NCBI GenBank assembly: GCA_015229005.1
Contig: JADGCL010000018.1
Span: 1-47,426 of the forward strand
Source of the DNA: Magnetococcales bacterium
GTDB lineage: Bacteria > Pseudomonadota > Magnetococcia > Magnetococcales > JADGCL01
Length of the DNA stretch: 47,426 bases
Reading direction: 5' to 3'
The notes under the pieces were generated by a model that worked only from the letters and a program-made list of their open reading frames with translations, made no database searches and had not been told where the DNA came from. Made by a program: the position numbers and the translations under genes. Positions 7,862 to 16,717 of the stretch are shown one piece after another; the first letter of the stretch is position 1, and each line of letters starts with the position of its first letter.

Positions 7862-10258
7862 TCAGTTTTCCATCACCAGGTTGTCGCAATCCAGGGTGCA
7901 GGGGATCCGCCACGCCGATGCCGCCATCTCCGGGGAGAGGACGAACTCCGGAGAGGCCATCCAGAGTTGTCCCAGTCGGGGGGAGATCGCCATCATGGCC
8001 GCCAGCGTCAGACGGAAACGCTCCCGATCAAGATAGGTGAACGGCTCGTCCAGGGCCAGGAATTGGCCCTTGTCCGCCACCCGGGCCACCAAAGCCTGGG
8101 CCAGGGCCAGGCGGAGGGCCAACAGCAATTGCTGGCGAACCCCGGAAGAGAGCTCCCCCAGGGTGACGAAATCATTTCTCTCGGTGGAGAGCGCCTCGAC
8201 CCGGAGCTCCGGATCGAGCTTGACCAGCTGGTAGCGCGAGCCGGTCAGCGACGGCACCGTCTGCGAGACGAACCGCTGTACCCGATTGCGGAAATGGCCC
8301 AGAAGCTCCCGGCAACTCCCGGCGATGAGGTCGAGGGCCACTTCCCGGATCCGGATCTCCCGCGCGGTTGCGGCCATCCCCTCCCCGATCCTCGTCAGAC
8401 GCTCCCCCAGGGCCAGGCCCCGCCGCCGCCGCTCCTGTTCGAACTCGATCGCATCCTCCAGATGGGTGACCTCTTCCCGGAGTTTCTCCGTGCGCGGCTC
8501 CTCCTCCGCGATCATTGCCCGCAGCTCGACCAGGAGTTCCGCCACCTCGGTTTCCAGGCGTATACACTCGGCGAGGAGCCGGGAGGCCGCTCCTCCCTCC
8601 TCCCCCCGGGTGAACGGATCCCCGTGCCGCTGCCGCCAGGCATGCAGCGCCTGTTTCCAGGGGGCTTCTCCCGGGAGAATGCCCTCCTCCCACTTTTCCA
8701 GACGGGCAAGCATCTCTCCCAGGGGGAGCGTCCGGACCTCCCGCAGCCGCTTGCGGGCCTTGTCGGCCCGGAGCCGTTCGGTCTCCAGGAGTTCCAGTTC
8801 TTGCTGCAACCTGTGCAGGGACTCTCCCGCCCGGGTTGCCCGCAGGGCCGCCACCAGTCCCGCCACCAGCAGGGTCGCCCCGGCCGCGAGGATGGCCAAC
8901 GATTCGGGAAGTTGCCACCCCTCCGGCCAACCGATGGAGTGGCCGGCCAGGGACCAGGGGCCGATCATCCATGCCGGCGGCGCCGCGAGAAAGGCCTCGA
9001 TTGTCCGCCACCAGCCCCGACCCGCTTCCCACGCCGGAAAATAGAGCGCCGCTCCCCCCGATACCGCCCCGGCCAGACCCGGGAGCAGGAGCGATCCCAT
9101 CAGGCCCAGGGCCCGGCGCCGTCTCCCGAGGAGGCGCCGACTCCGGGCCCAAAGTCCTGCCCGGAGTTGCTGTACAGTCGCTGCCGGCTCTCTCCCCGCC
9201 GGGGTTGCCGACCGCCCCCCGGGAGGGCGGTCCTTTTCGTCCTTGGGGCCGGTTTCCGGCTCCTTCTCCCCGGTCGCAAGCCAACGTTCCAGGCGCTGTT
9301 CTTCCTCTGCAACCGCCTTCAGGACCGGTTCCAGGCCGCCCAGGGTCTCCCGCATCTCCTCGCACCAGAGGCGGAGCGGCTCCCCTCCCACCTCCTCGAC
9401 CTCGACCCCGTGTTGTTCCGGAAGTTCCTTGAGCCGCCGGACCCCGGTCATCAGTCGTGGCAGGGCGGTCCTCCACGCCGCCAGCGTCCCGTGGCCCTCT
9501 CCTGCCTCCACCAGGGCCCGCCCCTCGCCCCCCACCGCGGAGACCTGCTGTTCCAGAGCTGCGGCAAACTCCCGGAGACGGGCTATGCCCACGCCGTTTG
9601 CGGTCAGCGCGGTCGCGGTCAGTTCCCGTTTCCGGGTCAGTTCGGCGAGCGCCTCTTCCTTGATCGCCAGTGTTGCCAGGGACTCTTCCGTTTTCTGCAG
9701 CTCTTCCCGTTCCGCAGCCAGGGTCAGCGCGGCGGCCTCGGCCTCCTCGCGGAGGCCTCCGACCAGCCCCTCCAGGGTCGATACTCCCGCCAGGGCCCGC
9801 AAGGTCTCCGCCCGGACCGGGTCGTCACCCCGTCGCTGGCTGAGGTGGAGGGTGGCCTCGTACTGGTCGAAATCGAATCCCATGAGCCGTCGCAGCGCCG
9901 CCTGGACCTCCCCGGCGCCGCTGGCCACCGGTTGCTTCACCCCCTCCCGCAACAGGCGGGCGCGACCGGCGCCGTTGGCATCGAGATGGCGGACCACGGT
10001 GTAGCTGTGGCCGTCGCCGTGGGCGAAGGTCAGACTCACCGAGGCCCGCGTCTCCCCCCAGCGGATCGCCCGGGTCACCGCCTCCGGCGGCAGGGAGAGG
10101 GTCCGCCCGAAGAGCGCCAGGGGGATCATCTCCAGGATCGACGATTTTCCCGATTCGTTGCCCCCCTCCAGGGCGATGAGACCTTGCTCCGGTATTCCGC
10201 TCAGCGCCACCTCGCGATACTTGAAGAGATTGCTGGCCGTCAGGCGTTGGATGATCAT
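7862..10258 (-). CDS. SbcC/Rad50/YhaN-like ABC-class ATPase with internal membrane segments
   Basis: The 798-residue protein has an N-terminal half-ATPase (MIIQRLTASNLFKYREVALS, then Walker A GGNESGKSS at 32-40), long Leu/Glu/Arg-rich coiled-coil arms and a C-terminal half-ATPase. The latter has an ABC signature GELSSGVRQQ near residue 700 and a Walker B ending FLALDEPFTYLD. Between the arms, where Rad50/SbcC has a CxxC zinc hook, there are instead two hydrophobic segments around 385-407 and 452-472, as in Bacillus YhaN-type proteins. It should therefore be a membrane-tethered SMC-like ATPase. The start at 10258 overlaps the stop of a 66-aa ORF by ATGA and begins exactly at the conserved beta strand. 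No SbcD-like nuclease is encoded here. Confidence 0.85.
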   Translation of the reverse strand: MIIQRLTASNLFKYREVALSGIPEQGLIALEGGNESGKSSILEMIPLALFGRTLSLPPEAVTRAIRWGETRASVSLTFAHGDGHSYTVVRHLDANGAGRARLLREGVKQPVASGAGEVQAALRRLMGFDFDQYEATLHLSQRRGDDPVRAETLRALAGVSTLEGLVGGLREEAEAAALTLAAEREELQKTEESLATLAIKEEALAELTRKRELTATALTANGVGIARLREFAAALEQQVSAVGGEGRALVEAGEGHGTLAAWRTALPRLMTGVRRLKELPEQHGVEVEEVGGEPLRLWCEEMRETLGGLEPVLKAVAEEEQRLERWLATGEKEPETGPKDEKDRPPGGRSATPAGREPAATVQQLRAGLWARSRRLLGRRRRALGLMGSLLLPGLAGAVSGGAALYFPAWEAGRGWWRTIEAFLAAPPAWMIGPWSLAGHSIGWPEGWQLPESLAILAAGATLLVAGLVAALRATRAGESLHRLQQELELLETERLRADKARKRLREVRTLPLGEMLARLEKWEEGILPGEAPWKQALHAWRQRHGDPFTRGEEGGAASRLLAECIRLETEVAELLVELRAMIAEEEPRTEKLREEVTHLEDAIEFEQERRRRGLALGERLTRIGEGMAATAREIRIREVALDLIAGSCRELLGHFRNRVQRFVSQTVPSLTGSRYQLVKLDPELRVEALSTERNDFVTLGELSSGVRQQLLLALRLALAQALVARVADKGQFLALDEPFTYLDRERFRLTLAAMMAISPRLGQLWMASPEFVLSPEMAASAWRIPCTLDCDNLVMEN

Positions 10259-10455
10259 GACGCTTCCCCCGCTTTCCCGCCCGTGTCGAGGCGGGCCAGT
10301 ACCAGCTCGACGGCAGCCTGATGGATCGCCGCATCGAAATCGGCCTCGGTTGCCGCGGCCCGCTCCCTCTCCCCGTCGCTGTAGGCCAGAAAGGCCGCGA
10401 CCGGATCGATCATCCGCAATTCGTCCGAATCGGTCACTTCCGGTGATGACATCAT
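10255..10455 (-). CDS. Small 66-aa acidic protein, translationally coupled to the SbcC-like ATPase
   Basis: The ORF starts with a double ATG after a GACGAGGG ribosome site. It reads MMSSPEVTDSDELRMIDPVA, then AFLAYSDGERERAAATEADF and a short amphipathic helix AAVELVLARLDTG. Its stop overlaps the ATPase start (ATGA), a strong sign it is translated. It is acidic, has no membrane segment and no known motif. The DPVAAFLAY segment vaguely recalls the C-terminal tail of SbcD-type phosphoesterases, but there is no metallophosphoesterase domain, so this is only a thought. Function unknown. Confidence 0.6.
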   Translation of the reverse strand: MMSSPEVTDSDELRMIDPVAAFLAYSDGERERAAATEADFDAAIHQAAVELVLARLDTGGKAGEAS

Positions 10456-10517
10456 GACACCCTCGTCCAAAATGACACCTCCCACTTCCCGAAAGGGTCT
10501 GGGGGGTCTGGGGTTTG

Positions 10518-11726
10518 CTACAGTGGTCGCACCGGGGCAAAGCCGTTTCCCGGTTGCCGGAAATTGGTCACCTGTCCCCGGTAGAGCCGTGCCGCCACCC
10601 CGAAGAGGGTATTGTCGTGGACGAAGAGACGGAAATCCATCTTCATCGGCGCCGTCTCCCCCGGGGGGACGATGGTCGAGGGCGGCACCAGGCGTTGCAC
10701 CAGGGTTTCCCCGGGCTCCATCCGGGCGAGACGGACGCGACTGAGGCCGCGACCGTGGATCACGCCCCGACCGCCGTAGCCGTTCACCGGCTTGAAGATC
10801 CACTGATTCCGCTCGCGCCAGAGACGTTCCGGTTCGACCTCGGCCAGGATCCGGCTCTCCGGGACCCGGACCGCGATCGCCGCCGCCAGCGCTGGCGGAA
10901 CCCCCAGGCGGCGCAGCGCCCCCTCGTCGGACCAGAGGACGAGGAGCCGTTTGTCCCCCAGGATCCCGTGCCCCCGTGGGTTGGGGGTGAGACAGACCCG
11001 TCCCGCCAGATAGGCCGAGCGGAGCCCTTGCAACGGGGGACTCTCCAGGAAAAAATCACAATGCCGGTTGTAGATGAGGTCGATCCTCTCTCCCTCCAGC
11101 CAGACCCCGCCGGCTTCCATGACCAGCTCCGCCGGCGCCACGATCTCCGTCGTCACCCCCCACCGGCGGAAGAGATCGCGAAAATATTCCATCTCCGGAA
11201 AGAGGAATTGCCCCCGGGGATCCTCGTCCAGGATCACCGCCCGTCGCGGCAGCGTATCGTCACCACCGGCCTCCCCGACCCGGGCGTGGCGGCGGAAGGC
11301 CTTCCACTCGTGAACGAAGGCCCGCCGGAGACGCCCCTCCAGGCGTTCCCGGGCGAGCTGGGGCCATGTCGGGAAGCCGGCCATCGCCCGGGCGGCGAGG
11401 AAGGCGCCGCCGGCATTGGCATTGACCTCGATCAATTGCGCTCCCCGGGCATCGACGTGGAAATCGTAACCCGCGAGGAGCGCCTGCTGCCCGGGATCGA
11501 AACCGACCACCGCCGGCAGGAGGGCCGTCGCCGCCGCGAGATAGTCCGGATGGCGTTGCAGCCGGTGAAGCCGACGTGCCAGGCGGAACATCTCCCCCAG
11601 GGTCCGGCGCGGCAGGGTCACCCCGCAGGGGGCGAGACCGACCGGAGGGGTCTGTTGTGGCGGAGTCACCCCGGAGGGGGGGGGATCGGACGGCATTGTC
11701 GCCGGATCCATCGGGTCGTCAGCCAT
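10518..11726 (-). CDS. ATP-grasp-like protein (putative glutathione-synthetase-fold ligase)
   Basis: The 402-residue protein has no signal peptide. The N-terminal half includes LIEVNANAGGAFLA and LPRRAVILDEDPRGQFLFPE. The C-terminal half has features of an ATP-grasp fold: NQWIFKPVNGYGGRGV (nucleotide-binding Lys and Gly-rich loop), ETLVQRLV and KMDFRLFVHDNTLFGVAARL. The last two resemble the metal/ATP ligand strands of glutathione-synthetase-like enzymes. The product of any ligation cannot be told. Its start overlaps the stop of the MFS permease gene by eight bases, so they likely form one transcript. ATP-grasp fold is my inference from motif order; a profile comparison would settle it. Confidence 0.6.
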   Translation of the reverse strand: MADDPMDPATMPSDPPPSGVTPPQQTPPVGLAPCGVTLPRRTLGEMFRLARRLHRLQRHPDYLAAATALLPAVVGFDPGQQALLAGYDFHVDARGAQLIEVNANAGGAFLAARAMAGFPTWPQLARERLEGRLRRAFVHEWKAFRRHARVGEAGGDDTLPRRAVILDEDPRGQFLFPEMEYFRDLFRRWGVTTEIVAPAELVMEAGGVWLEGERIDLIYNRHCDFFLESPPLQGLRSAYLAGRVCLTPNPRGHGILGDKRLLVLWSDEGALRRLGVPPALAAAIAVRVPESRILAEVEPERLWRERNQWIFKPVNGYGGRGVIHGRGLSRVRLARMEPGETLVQRLVPPSTIVPPGETAPMKMDFRLFVHDNTLFGVAARLYRGQVTNFRQPGNGFAPVRPL

Positions 11727-12921
11727 GTCGGGGCGAGGCCTCGAGAGGGGGTGGGAGGGTGGGCGAGAGGGCCGCGAGCGAGCGTCGCCCGGCGAGAAAG
11801 GCGAGCCCCGCCAGGGCTGCCATCACCGCAAAGAGCCGGTTGGCGCCGATCGGTCCGAAGAGGTATCCCGATAACCAGGTCCCCAGTCCCAGGCCGATGC
11901 CGAAGGAGAGGGCCGCATACCAGGCCTGCGCCGTCGCCCGGATGCCGGCGGGGACCCCCTCGAAGAGCCGCTCGACCGAGGCGATGTGAAAGGTGCCGAA
12001 GGTGAAGGCATGAAAAATCTGGGCCAGGACGAGGAGCGGCCACCACAGGGTCACGGCGAAGATCCCCCAGCGCAGGGCGGCGAAGAGCACCGACCCGAGC
12101 CACAGGGTGGAATACCCCAGGCGCAGGCCCAACCAACGGGCATGGAACATCACCACCACCTCCGCCGCCACCCCCAGGGCCCAGAGAAAACCGATCGCGG
12201 TCGGCGAAAACCCCTCCCCGGCCAGGTGAATCGAGAGAAAACCATAATAGGCGCCGTGGGACATTTGCATCATGAGGGAGCAGAGGTAGAACCAGCCCAG
12301 CCCCGGAATGGAGGCGAGGCATTTTCCGGTCTCCATCCATCCCCCCGCCTTTTTACCCTCCCGCTTGTTCCCCGGCGCCTCGCCCGATTCCGGCAGCGCC
12401 AGCGCCACCAGGACCCCGAGGAGGAGGAGGAGCGCAATCACCCACAGGATTATCCCCGGGCCGCGATCGCCGATGACCCTCCCCAGGCTGAAGGCGGAGA
12501 GGATGAAGCCGATCGACCCCCATAACCGCACCCGCCCATAATCCCCGCCCGTGCGCTTGACCGCCTCCAGGGTGGAGACCTCGACCAGGACCATCGGTCC
12601 CGACTGGAAGATGCTGAAGGTTGCCATGGCGACCGCCAGGGTCGCAAATCCGGAATCGAGGAAAAAGAGGCAGAAAGCGAGGAACGAGGCCAGCGAGGTC
12701 AGACGGATCACCTGCCGACGGGAACCGTTGTCGGCCAGGGTGCCCCAGACCGGCGGTCCCAGGACCTTGCACCCGAGGGAGATGGCCAGCAGCGTGCCGA
12801 TCGCCTCGGCCCCGTGACCGAGGGCGTCCAGGTAGAGCGACCAGTAGGGGATCCAGACCCCGAGGATCCCGAAATAGACCGCGTAATAGGCCGAGAGCAG
12901 CCAGTAGTCCCGTCGCGCCAT
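11719..12921 (-). CDS. MFS transporter, HcaT-like / MFS_1_like family
   Basis: The 400-residue inner-membrane protein has about 12 hydrophobic segments. It starts MARRDYWLLSAYYAVYFGILG and continues with GVWIPYWSLYLDALG, the N-terminal pattern of the phenylpropionate-permease (HcaT/YcaD-like) branch of MFS. The loop after helix 2 holds PVWGTLADNGSRR, the family version of the MFS loop motif. A Lys/Gly-rich cytoplasmic linker divides the two six-helix halves. Substrate unknown. It lies 16 bases downstream of the DUF2782 gene on the same strand and overlaps the ATP-grasp-like gene. Confidence 0.88.
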   Translation of the reverse strand: MARRDYWLLSAYYAVYFGILGVWIPYWSLYLDALGHGAEAIGTLLAISLGCKVLGPPVWGTLADNGSRRQVIRLTSLASFLAFCLFFLDSGFATLAVAMATFSIFQSGPMVLVEVSTLEAVKRTGGDYGRVRLWGSIGFILSAFSLGRVIGDRGPGIILWVIALLLLLGVLVALALPESGEAPGNKREGKKAGGWMETGKCLASIPGLGWFYLCSLMMQMSHGAYYGFLSIHLAGEGFSPTAIGFLWALGVAAEVVVMFHARWLGLRLGYSTLWLGSVLFAALRWGIFAVTLWWPLLVLAQIFHAFTFGTFHIASVERLFEGVPAGIRATAQAWYAALSFGIGLGLGTWLSGYLFGPIGANRLFAVMAALAGLAFLAGRRSLAALSPTLPPPLEASPRHG

Positions 12922-12937
12922 CGAGGCGACTCCGGGC

Positions 12938-13486
12938 TCAGAAGCGGTGGAAGACCCACTGGGGAATCACCAGGCGCGGCTCCGGATCGACCAGGCGGGT
13001 CTCGAAGCGGCCATCCCCGTCGTTGTCCACGAGGTAGTAGGCGGGACCGTCGTCGGGGGCCACCTCCAACTGGAAGAGGAATCCCCGCATGACGAACTCC
13101 CGCACCCGGTTGCCCGCCGAATCCTCGTAGAGACGGACCACCGTCTCCGGACCGGGGGTGTCGGGGTCGAGATCCTCGGAGACCACGGAGACGAGGACCC
13201 CCTTGGCCACCGGTTCCCCATCCGGCCCGATCACCGGCGTATCCGCATCCCCGCCGGCGGTCTCCTCCTCGGTTCTACCGGCGGCGGTCTCCTCCCCGGG
13301 CTTGCCGGCGGTGGTCTCCTTCCCGGGGGCCGCGATCGCCGCCAGGGGCAGGAGGAGGAGCGCGGCCAGGGCGAGGGAGCCTCCCTTTGTCCGGTTTCCG
13401 GTACGACCGCCGCTGCCACCGGCAGGGCTCCGTGACGGAGAAAGCGGGTGGCGACCCGGATCGGCAAGCGTTATCCTCAACCCCAT
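12938..13486 (-). CDS. DUF2782 family exported protein
   Basis: The 182-residue protein has a 37-residue polar/basic lead, a hydrophobic core LALAALLLLPLAAIAA and an AxA-type cleavage site, then a Thr/Glu/Gly-rich linker. The compact C-terminal domain has VREFVMRGFLFQLEVAPDDG, YYLVDNDGDGRFETRL and PQWVFHRF, the DUF2782 pattern. DUF2782 genes are often divergent from polA, as here. The only usual start codon is the ATG at 13486, which shares two bases with the polA ATG. The long n-region suggests that a later unusual start is possible. Function unknown; probably periplasmic or membrane-associated. Confidence 0.8.
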   Translation of the reverse strand: MGLRITLADPGRHPLSPSRSPAGGSGGRTGNRTKGGSLALAALLLLPLAAIAAPGKETTAGKPGEETAAGRTEEETAGGDADTPVIGPDGEPVAKGVLVSVVSEDLDPDTPGPETVVRLYEDSAGNRVREFVMRGFLFQLEVAPDDGPAYYLVDNDGDGRFETRLVDPEPRLVIPQWVFHRF

Positions 13487-16301
13487 GACGACACCCCGTA
13501 TGTTCTTGATCGACGGCTCGGGCTACCTTTACCGGGCCTTTCACGGCGTCCGCAATCTGGCCCGTCGCGACGGTTTTCCCACCAACGCCATTTTCGGCTT
13601 CATCAAAATGGTGCGCAAGGTCGTGGATGAAGAGTCGCCCGATTATCTGGCCATCGCCTTCGACGCCCGCGGCCCGACCTTTCGCCATGAACTGGACGAC
13701 CGTTACAAGGCCAATCGCCCGCCGATGCCTGATGCGCTGCGGGTGCAGGTGCCGATCATCCATCAGGTGGTGGAGGCCTATCGGATCCCGCTCTTCGTGA
13801 AACCCGGGTTCGAGGCCGACGACCTCCTGGGGACCCTGGCGACGGCGGGAGAGGCGGCGGGGCTTGAGGTGGTCCTGGTCACCGGTGACAAGGATTTCAT
13901 GCAGCTCGTCACCGAGCGGGTGATCCTCCTGGATACCCTGAAGGAGGCCTGGATCCGGATCCCGGAGGTGGAGGCGCGGTGGGGGGTGCCGCCGGCGCGG
14001 GTGACCCAGGTGATGGGGCTGGCCGGGGACAGCTCGGACAACATCCCCGGGGTCCCGGGGATCGGCCCCAAGACCGCCGCCGAGCTGATTCGCGAGTTCG
14101 GTGACCTGGAGACCCTCCTCGCCAACACCGCGCGGATCCGCCAGCCCGTGCGCCGGCGGAGCCTCGAAAGCTTCGGCGAGCAGGCGCTCCTGAGTCGGCG
14201 TCTGGCGACGATCGACCGGGCGGTGGGGTTCGACTTCACCCTGGAGGGACTCCGCCGGCAACCGCCCGACCGGGAACGGCTCCGGGCGCTCTTTCGCGAG
14301 ATGGAGTTCCACTCCCTGCTCCGGGAACTGTCGGAGGGGCCGCTCCCCTCCCCTCCCCCGGCGCGGGAGGTCGAAGGCGGGGCAACCGTCGGGGAGGCCG
14401 TTGTCGGGGATGCCGCTGCCGGAGATGCCGTCGCTGGGGATGCCGCTGCCGGGGATGCCGTTGTTGTCGGGCCTGTCGCCGCCCCGGTCGCATGCCATTG
14501 CGAGATCCTCACCACCCCCGAGGCCTTGCAGGCCTTTCTGGAGAGGCTCCGGCGACAGCCGGCCTTCAGCCTCGACACCGAGACCACCGGCACCGACCCG
14601 GTTCGGGCGGAACTGGTGGGGCTGTCGTTCGCCTGGGAGCCGTTGCACGCGGTCTACATCCCCGTGGCCCACACCCCGGAGGCGGCCCCGGGGGGACAGC
14701 TCCCGGTCGCGATGGTCCTCGCCGCCCTCGGGCCGATCCTGGAGGATCCGACTGTCGCCAAGGTGGGGCAGAACATCAAGTATGACTATGTCGTCCTGCG
14801 GCGGCTGGGGATTCGCCTGGCGGGGATCACCGACGATACCATGCTCCAGTCGCACCTCCTGTATGGCGGCGGCAGGCGCCACAATCTCGACGCCATTGCC
14901 CAGGCGGAGCTGGGGCGGCGGACCATCACCTTCGCGGAGGTGGCCGGCAGCGGTCGACAGCAGCGCCTTTTCAGCGAGGTCCCCCTGGAGAAGGCGGCCC
15001 CCTACGCCTGCGAGGATGCCGAGGTGACCTGGGCGGCGGCGGCGACGATGGCGCCGCGACTGGCGGCCCTGGGGGAGGTGGCCTCCCTTTATGCGGAGGT
15101 CGAATGTCCGCTCATTCCGGTCCTGGGGGAGATGGAGCTTCACGGCATCACCATCGACCGGGCGGCCCTGGAGGCGATGTCGGTCGATTTCACCGCCCGG
15201 CGCGAGGCCCTGGTCAGGGAGATCCACGAACTGGCGGGAGAGCCCTTCAACGTCAACTCGACCCAGCAACTGGGGGCCATCCTCTTCGACAAGCTCGGGA
15301 TCAAGGGGGGGAGGAAGACCAAGACCGGCCACTCCACCGATGTCACCGTGCTGACGCGGCTGGCGGCGCAGGGTCACCTTCTGCCGGCGCGGGTCCTCAC
15401 CTATCGGGGGCTGACCAAGCTCCAGTCGACCTACACCGAGGCCCTGGTGGCGATGATCCACCCGCAGACCGGTCGGGTGCATACGAGCTACAACCAGGCG
15501 GTCACCCTGACGGGCCGCCTCTCCTCGTCGGAGCCCAACCTGCAGAACATCCCGATCCGGACCGAGGAGGGGCGGGCGATCCGGGCGGCCTTCGTGGCCC
15601 CCCCCGGGCGGCTCCTCCTGGCCGCCGACTACAGCCAGATCGAGCTGCGCCTCCTCGCCCATCTGGGGGCGGTGCGCGGGCTGGAGGAGGCCTTCCGGCG
15701 CGACGAGGACATCCACACGGTGACGGCCTCGGAGCTTTTCGGCTTCTCCCCGGAGCAGGTGACCCCGGAGGCGCGGCGCATGGCCAAGACGATCAATTTC
15801 GGGCTGATCTACGGGATGAGCCCCTTCGGCCTGGCCTCGCGCCTGGGGATCGGCCTGGCGGAGGCGCGCCGCTACATGGAGCGCTATTTCGCCCGCTACG
15901 GAGGGGTGCGGGAGTACATGGAGGTGACCGTGGCGACGGCCAGGCGGCAGGGTTTCGTCACCACCCTGGGCGGGCGCCGCTGCCGGGTCGCCGACATCGA
16001 CAGCCCCAACCGCACCCTCCGCGAGTTGGCCGAGCGGACGGCGATCAACGCCCCGATCCAGGGCTCGGCGGCGGACCTGATCAAGAAGGCGATGATCCGC
16101 CTGGCGGCGGAGCTGGAGAAGCGCCGCCTCGCGGCGCGAATGGTGATGCAGGTCCACGACGAGCTGGTCCTGGAGCTGCCCGAGAGCGAGCTGGCGGCGG
16201 TCGCCTCCCTGGTCCGCGAGGTGATGGAGGGGGCGGTCTCCCTCGCGGTGCCGCTGAAGGTGGAGGTAGGACACGGGCGGAACTGGGCCGAGGCCCATTG
16301 A
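13485..16301 (+). CDS. polA: DNA polymerase I
   Basis: The 938-residue protein has all three PolI domains. The 5'-3' exonuclease (about 1-290) carries FLIDGSGYLYRAFHG, FEADDLLGTLA, VTGDKDF and GLAGDSSDNIPGVPGIG. A repetitive Ala/Gly/Asp/Val linker covers about 290-345. The 3'-5' proofreading exonuclease has its DTE motif intact (D364, E366). The polymerase has motif A LLLAADYSQIELRLLAHLG, motif B RRMAKTINFGLIYG and motif C QVHDELVLEL. The enzyme processes Okazaki fragments and fills repair gaps in the cytoplasm. No clear Shine-Dalgarno precedes the ATG at 13485; a second in-frame Met is five codons in. Translation begins divergently from, and overlapping, the DUF2782 start. Confidence 0.98.
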   Translation: MTTPRMFLIDGSGYLYRAFHGVRNLARRDGFPTNAIFGFIKMVRKVVDEESPDYLAIAFDARGPTFRHELDDRYKANRPPMPDALRVQVPIIHQVVEAYRIPLFVKPGFEADDLLGTLATAGEAAGLEVVLVTGDKDFMQLVTERVILLDTLKEAWIRIPEVEARWGVPPARVTQVMGLAGDSSDNIPGVPGIGPKTAAELIREFGDLETLLANTARIRQPVRRRSLESFGEQALLSRRLATIDRAVGFDFTLEGLRRQPPDRERLRALFREMEFHSLLRELSEGPLPSPPPAREVEGGATVGEAVVGDAAAGDAVAGDAAAGDAVVVGPVAAPVACHCEILTTPEALQAFLERLRRQPAFSLDTETTGTDPVRAELVGLSFAWEPLHAVYIPVAHTPEAAPGGQLPVAMVLAALGPILEDPTVAKVGQNIKYDYVVLRRLGIRLAGITDDTMLQSHLLYGGGRRHNLDAIAQAELGRRTITFAEVAGSGRQQRLFSEVPLEKAAPYACEDAEVTWAAAATMAPRLAALGEVASLYAEVECPLIPVLGEMELHGITIDRAALEAMSVDFTARREALVREIHELAGEPFNVNSTQQLGAILFDKLGIKGGRKTKTGHSTDVTVLTRLAAQGHLLPARVLTYRGLTKLQSTYTEALVAMIHPQTGRVHTSYNQAVTLTGRLSSSEPNLQNIPIRTEEGRAIRAAFVAPPGRLLLAADYSQIELRLLAHLGAVRGLEEAFRRDEDIHTVTASELFGFSPEQVTPEARRMAKTINFGLIYGMSPFGLASRLGIGLAEARRYMERYFARYGGVREYMEVTVATARRQGFVTTLGGRRCRVADIDSPNRTLRELAERTAINAPIQGSAADLIKKAMIRLAAELEKRRLAARMVMQVHDELVLELPESELAAVASLVREVMEGAVSLAVPLKVEVGHGRNWAEAH
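14391..14465 (+). repeat. 15-bp tandem repeat in the polA linker (5 units)
   Basis: Five contiguous 15-base units of the form GGGGATGCCGCTGCC encode GDAAA/GDAVA/GDAVV pentapeptides (residues 303-327). The units join the 5' exonuclease to the proofreading domain, a position that is variable in length in PolI proteins. Unit length is a multiple of three. Confidence 0.85.
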
Positions 16302-16378
16302 TACCGGTTGAAACTGCGATCCAGATTCGTGGATCGGAAAATTGGCGGAAAAACCTGCTTCGACGACGAGGAGTCCGT

Positions 16379-16717
16379 ATGAGCCGTTCACCCCCGACCA
16401 TCGACGAAACGTTCTTGAAGAAGATCGGTGCCCTGTTGGCCGAGACCGCCGGCCCTTCCCGGGTGATTCTGTTTGGCTCCCATGCTCGTGGTGATGCCGA
16501 AGCGCACTCGGACCTGGACCTCCTGGTCGTGGAGCCGGTGGTCGCCAATCGCCTGCAGGAGACAGTGCGGTTGCGCCAGGTTCTGCGCCCCTTGCGCGTC
16601 CCCGTGGATCTGCTGGTTTGTTCCATCGCCGAGATGGAAGAGCGCCGCACCCATTCCAGTGGCGCCATTTATTGGGCCTTGCAGGAAGGGAGGATCATCC
16701 ATGACTCCCTCGGATGA
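16379..16717 (+). CDS. MNT-type minimal nucleotidyltransferase (antitoxin of a MNT/HEPN pair)
   Basis: The 112-residue cytoplasmic protein has the pol-beta nucleotidyltransferase signature: LFGSHARGDAEAHSDLDLLV puts GS at 33-34 and the two metal-binding Asp at 45 and 47, and a later PVDLLV supplies the third acidic residue. In MNT/HEPN (type VII) systems this protein neutralises the HEPN RNase, in studied cases by adenylylating it. Start is the ATG at 16379 after a GACGAGGAG ribosome site. The HEPN gene begins 17 bases before this stop. The pair sits between polA and pyrR, interrupting two housekeeping blocks, which fits insertion as a mobile module. Confidence 0.88.
   Translation: MSRSPPTIDETFLKKIGALLAETAGPSRVILFGSHARGDAEAHSDLDLLVVEPVVANRLQETVRLRQVLRPLRVPVDLLVCSIAEMEERRTHSSGAIYWALQEGRIIHDSLG

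Noticed and set aside
13275-16391. 1038-codon open frame on the minus strand
   Set aside because: It lies antisense to polA, has low-complexity Arg/Gly/Pro/His composition and no protein motif; it is an artefact of high third-position GC.
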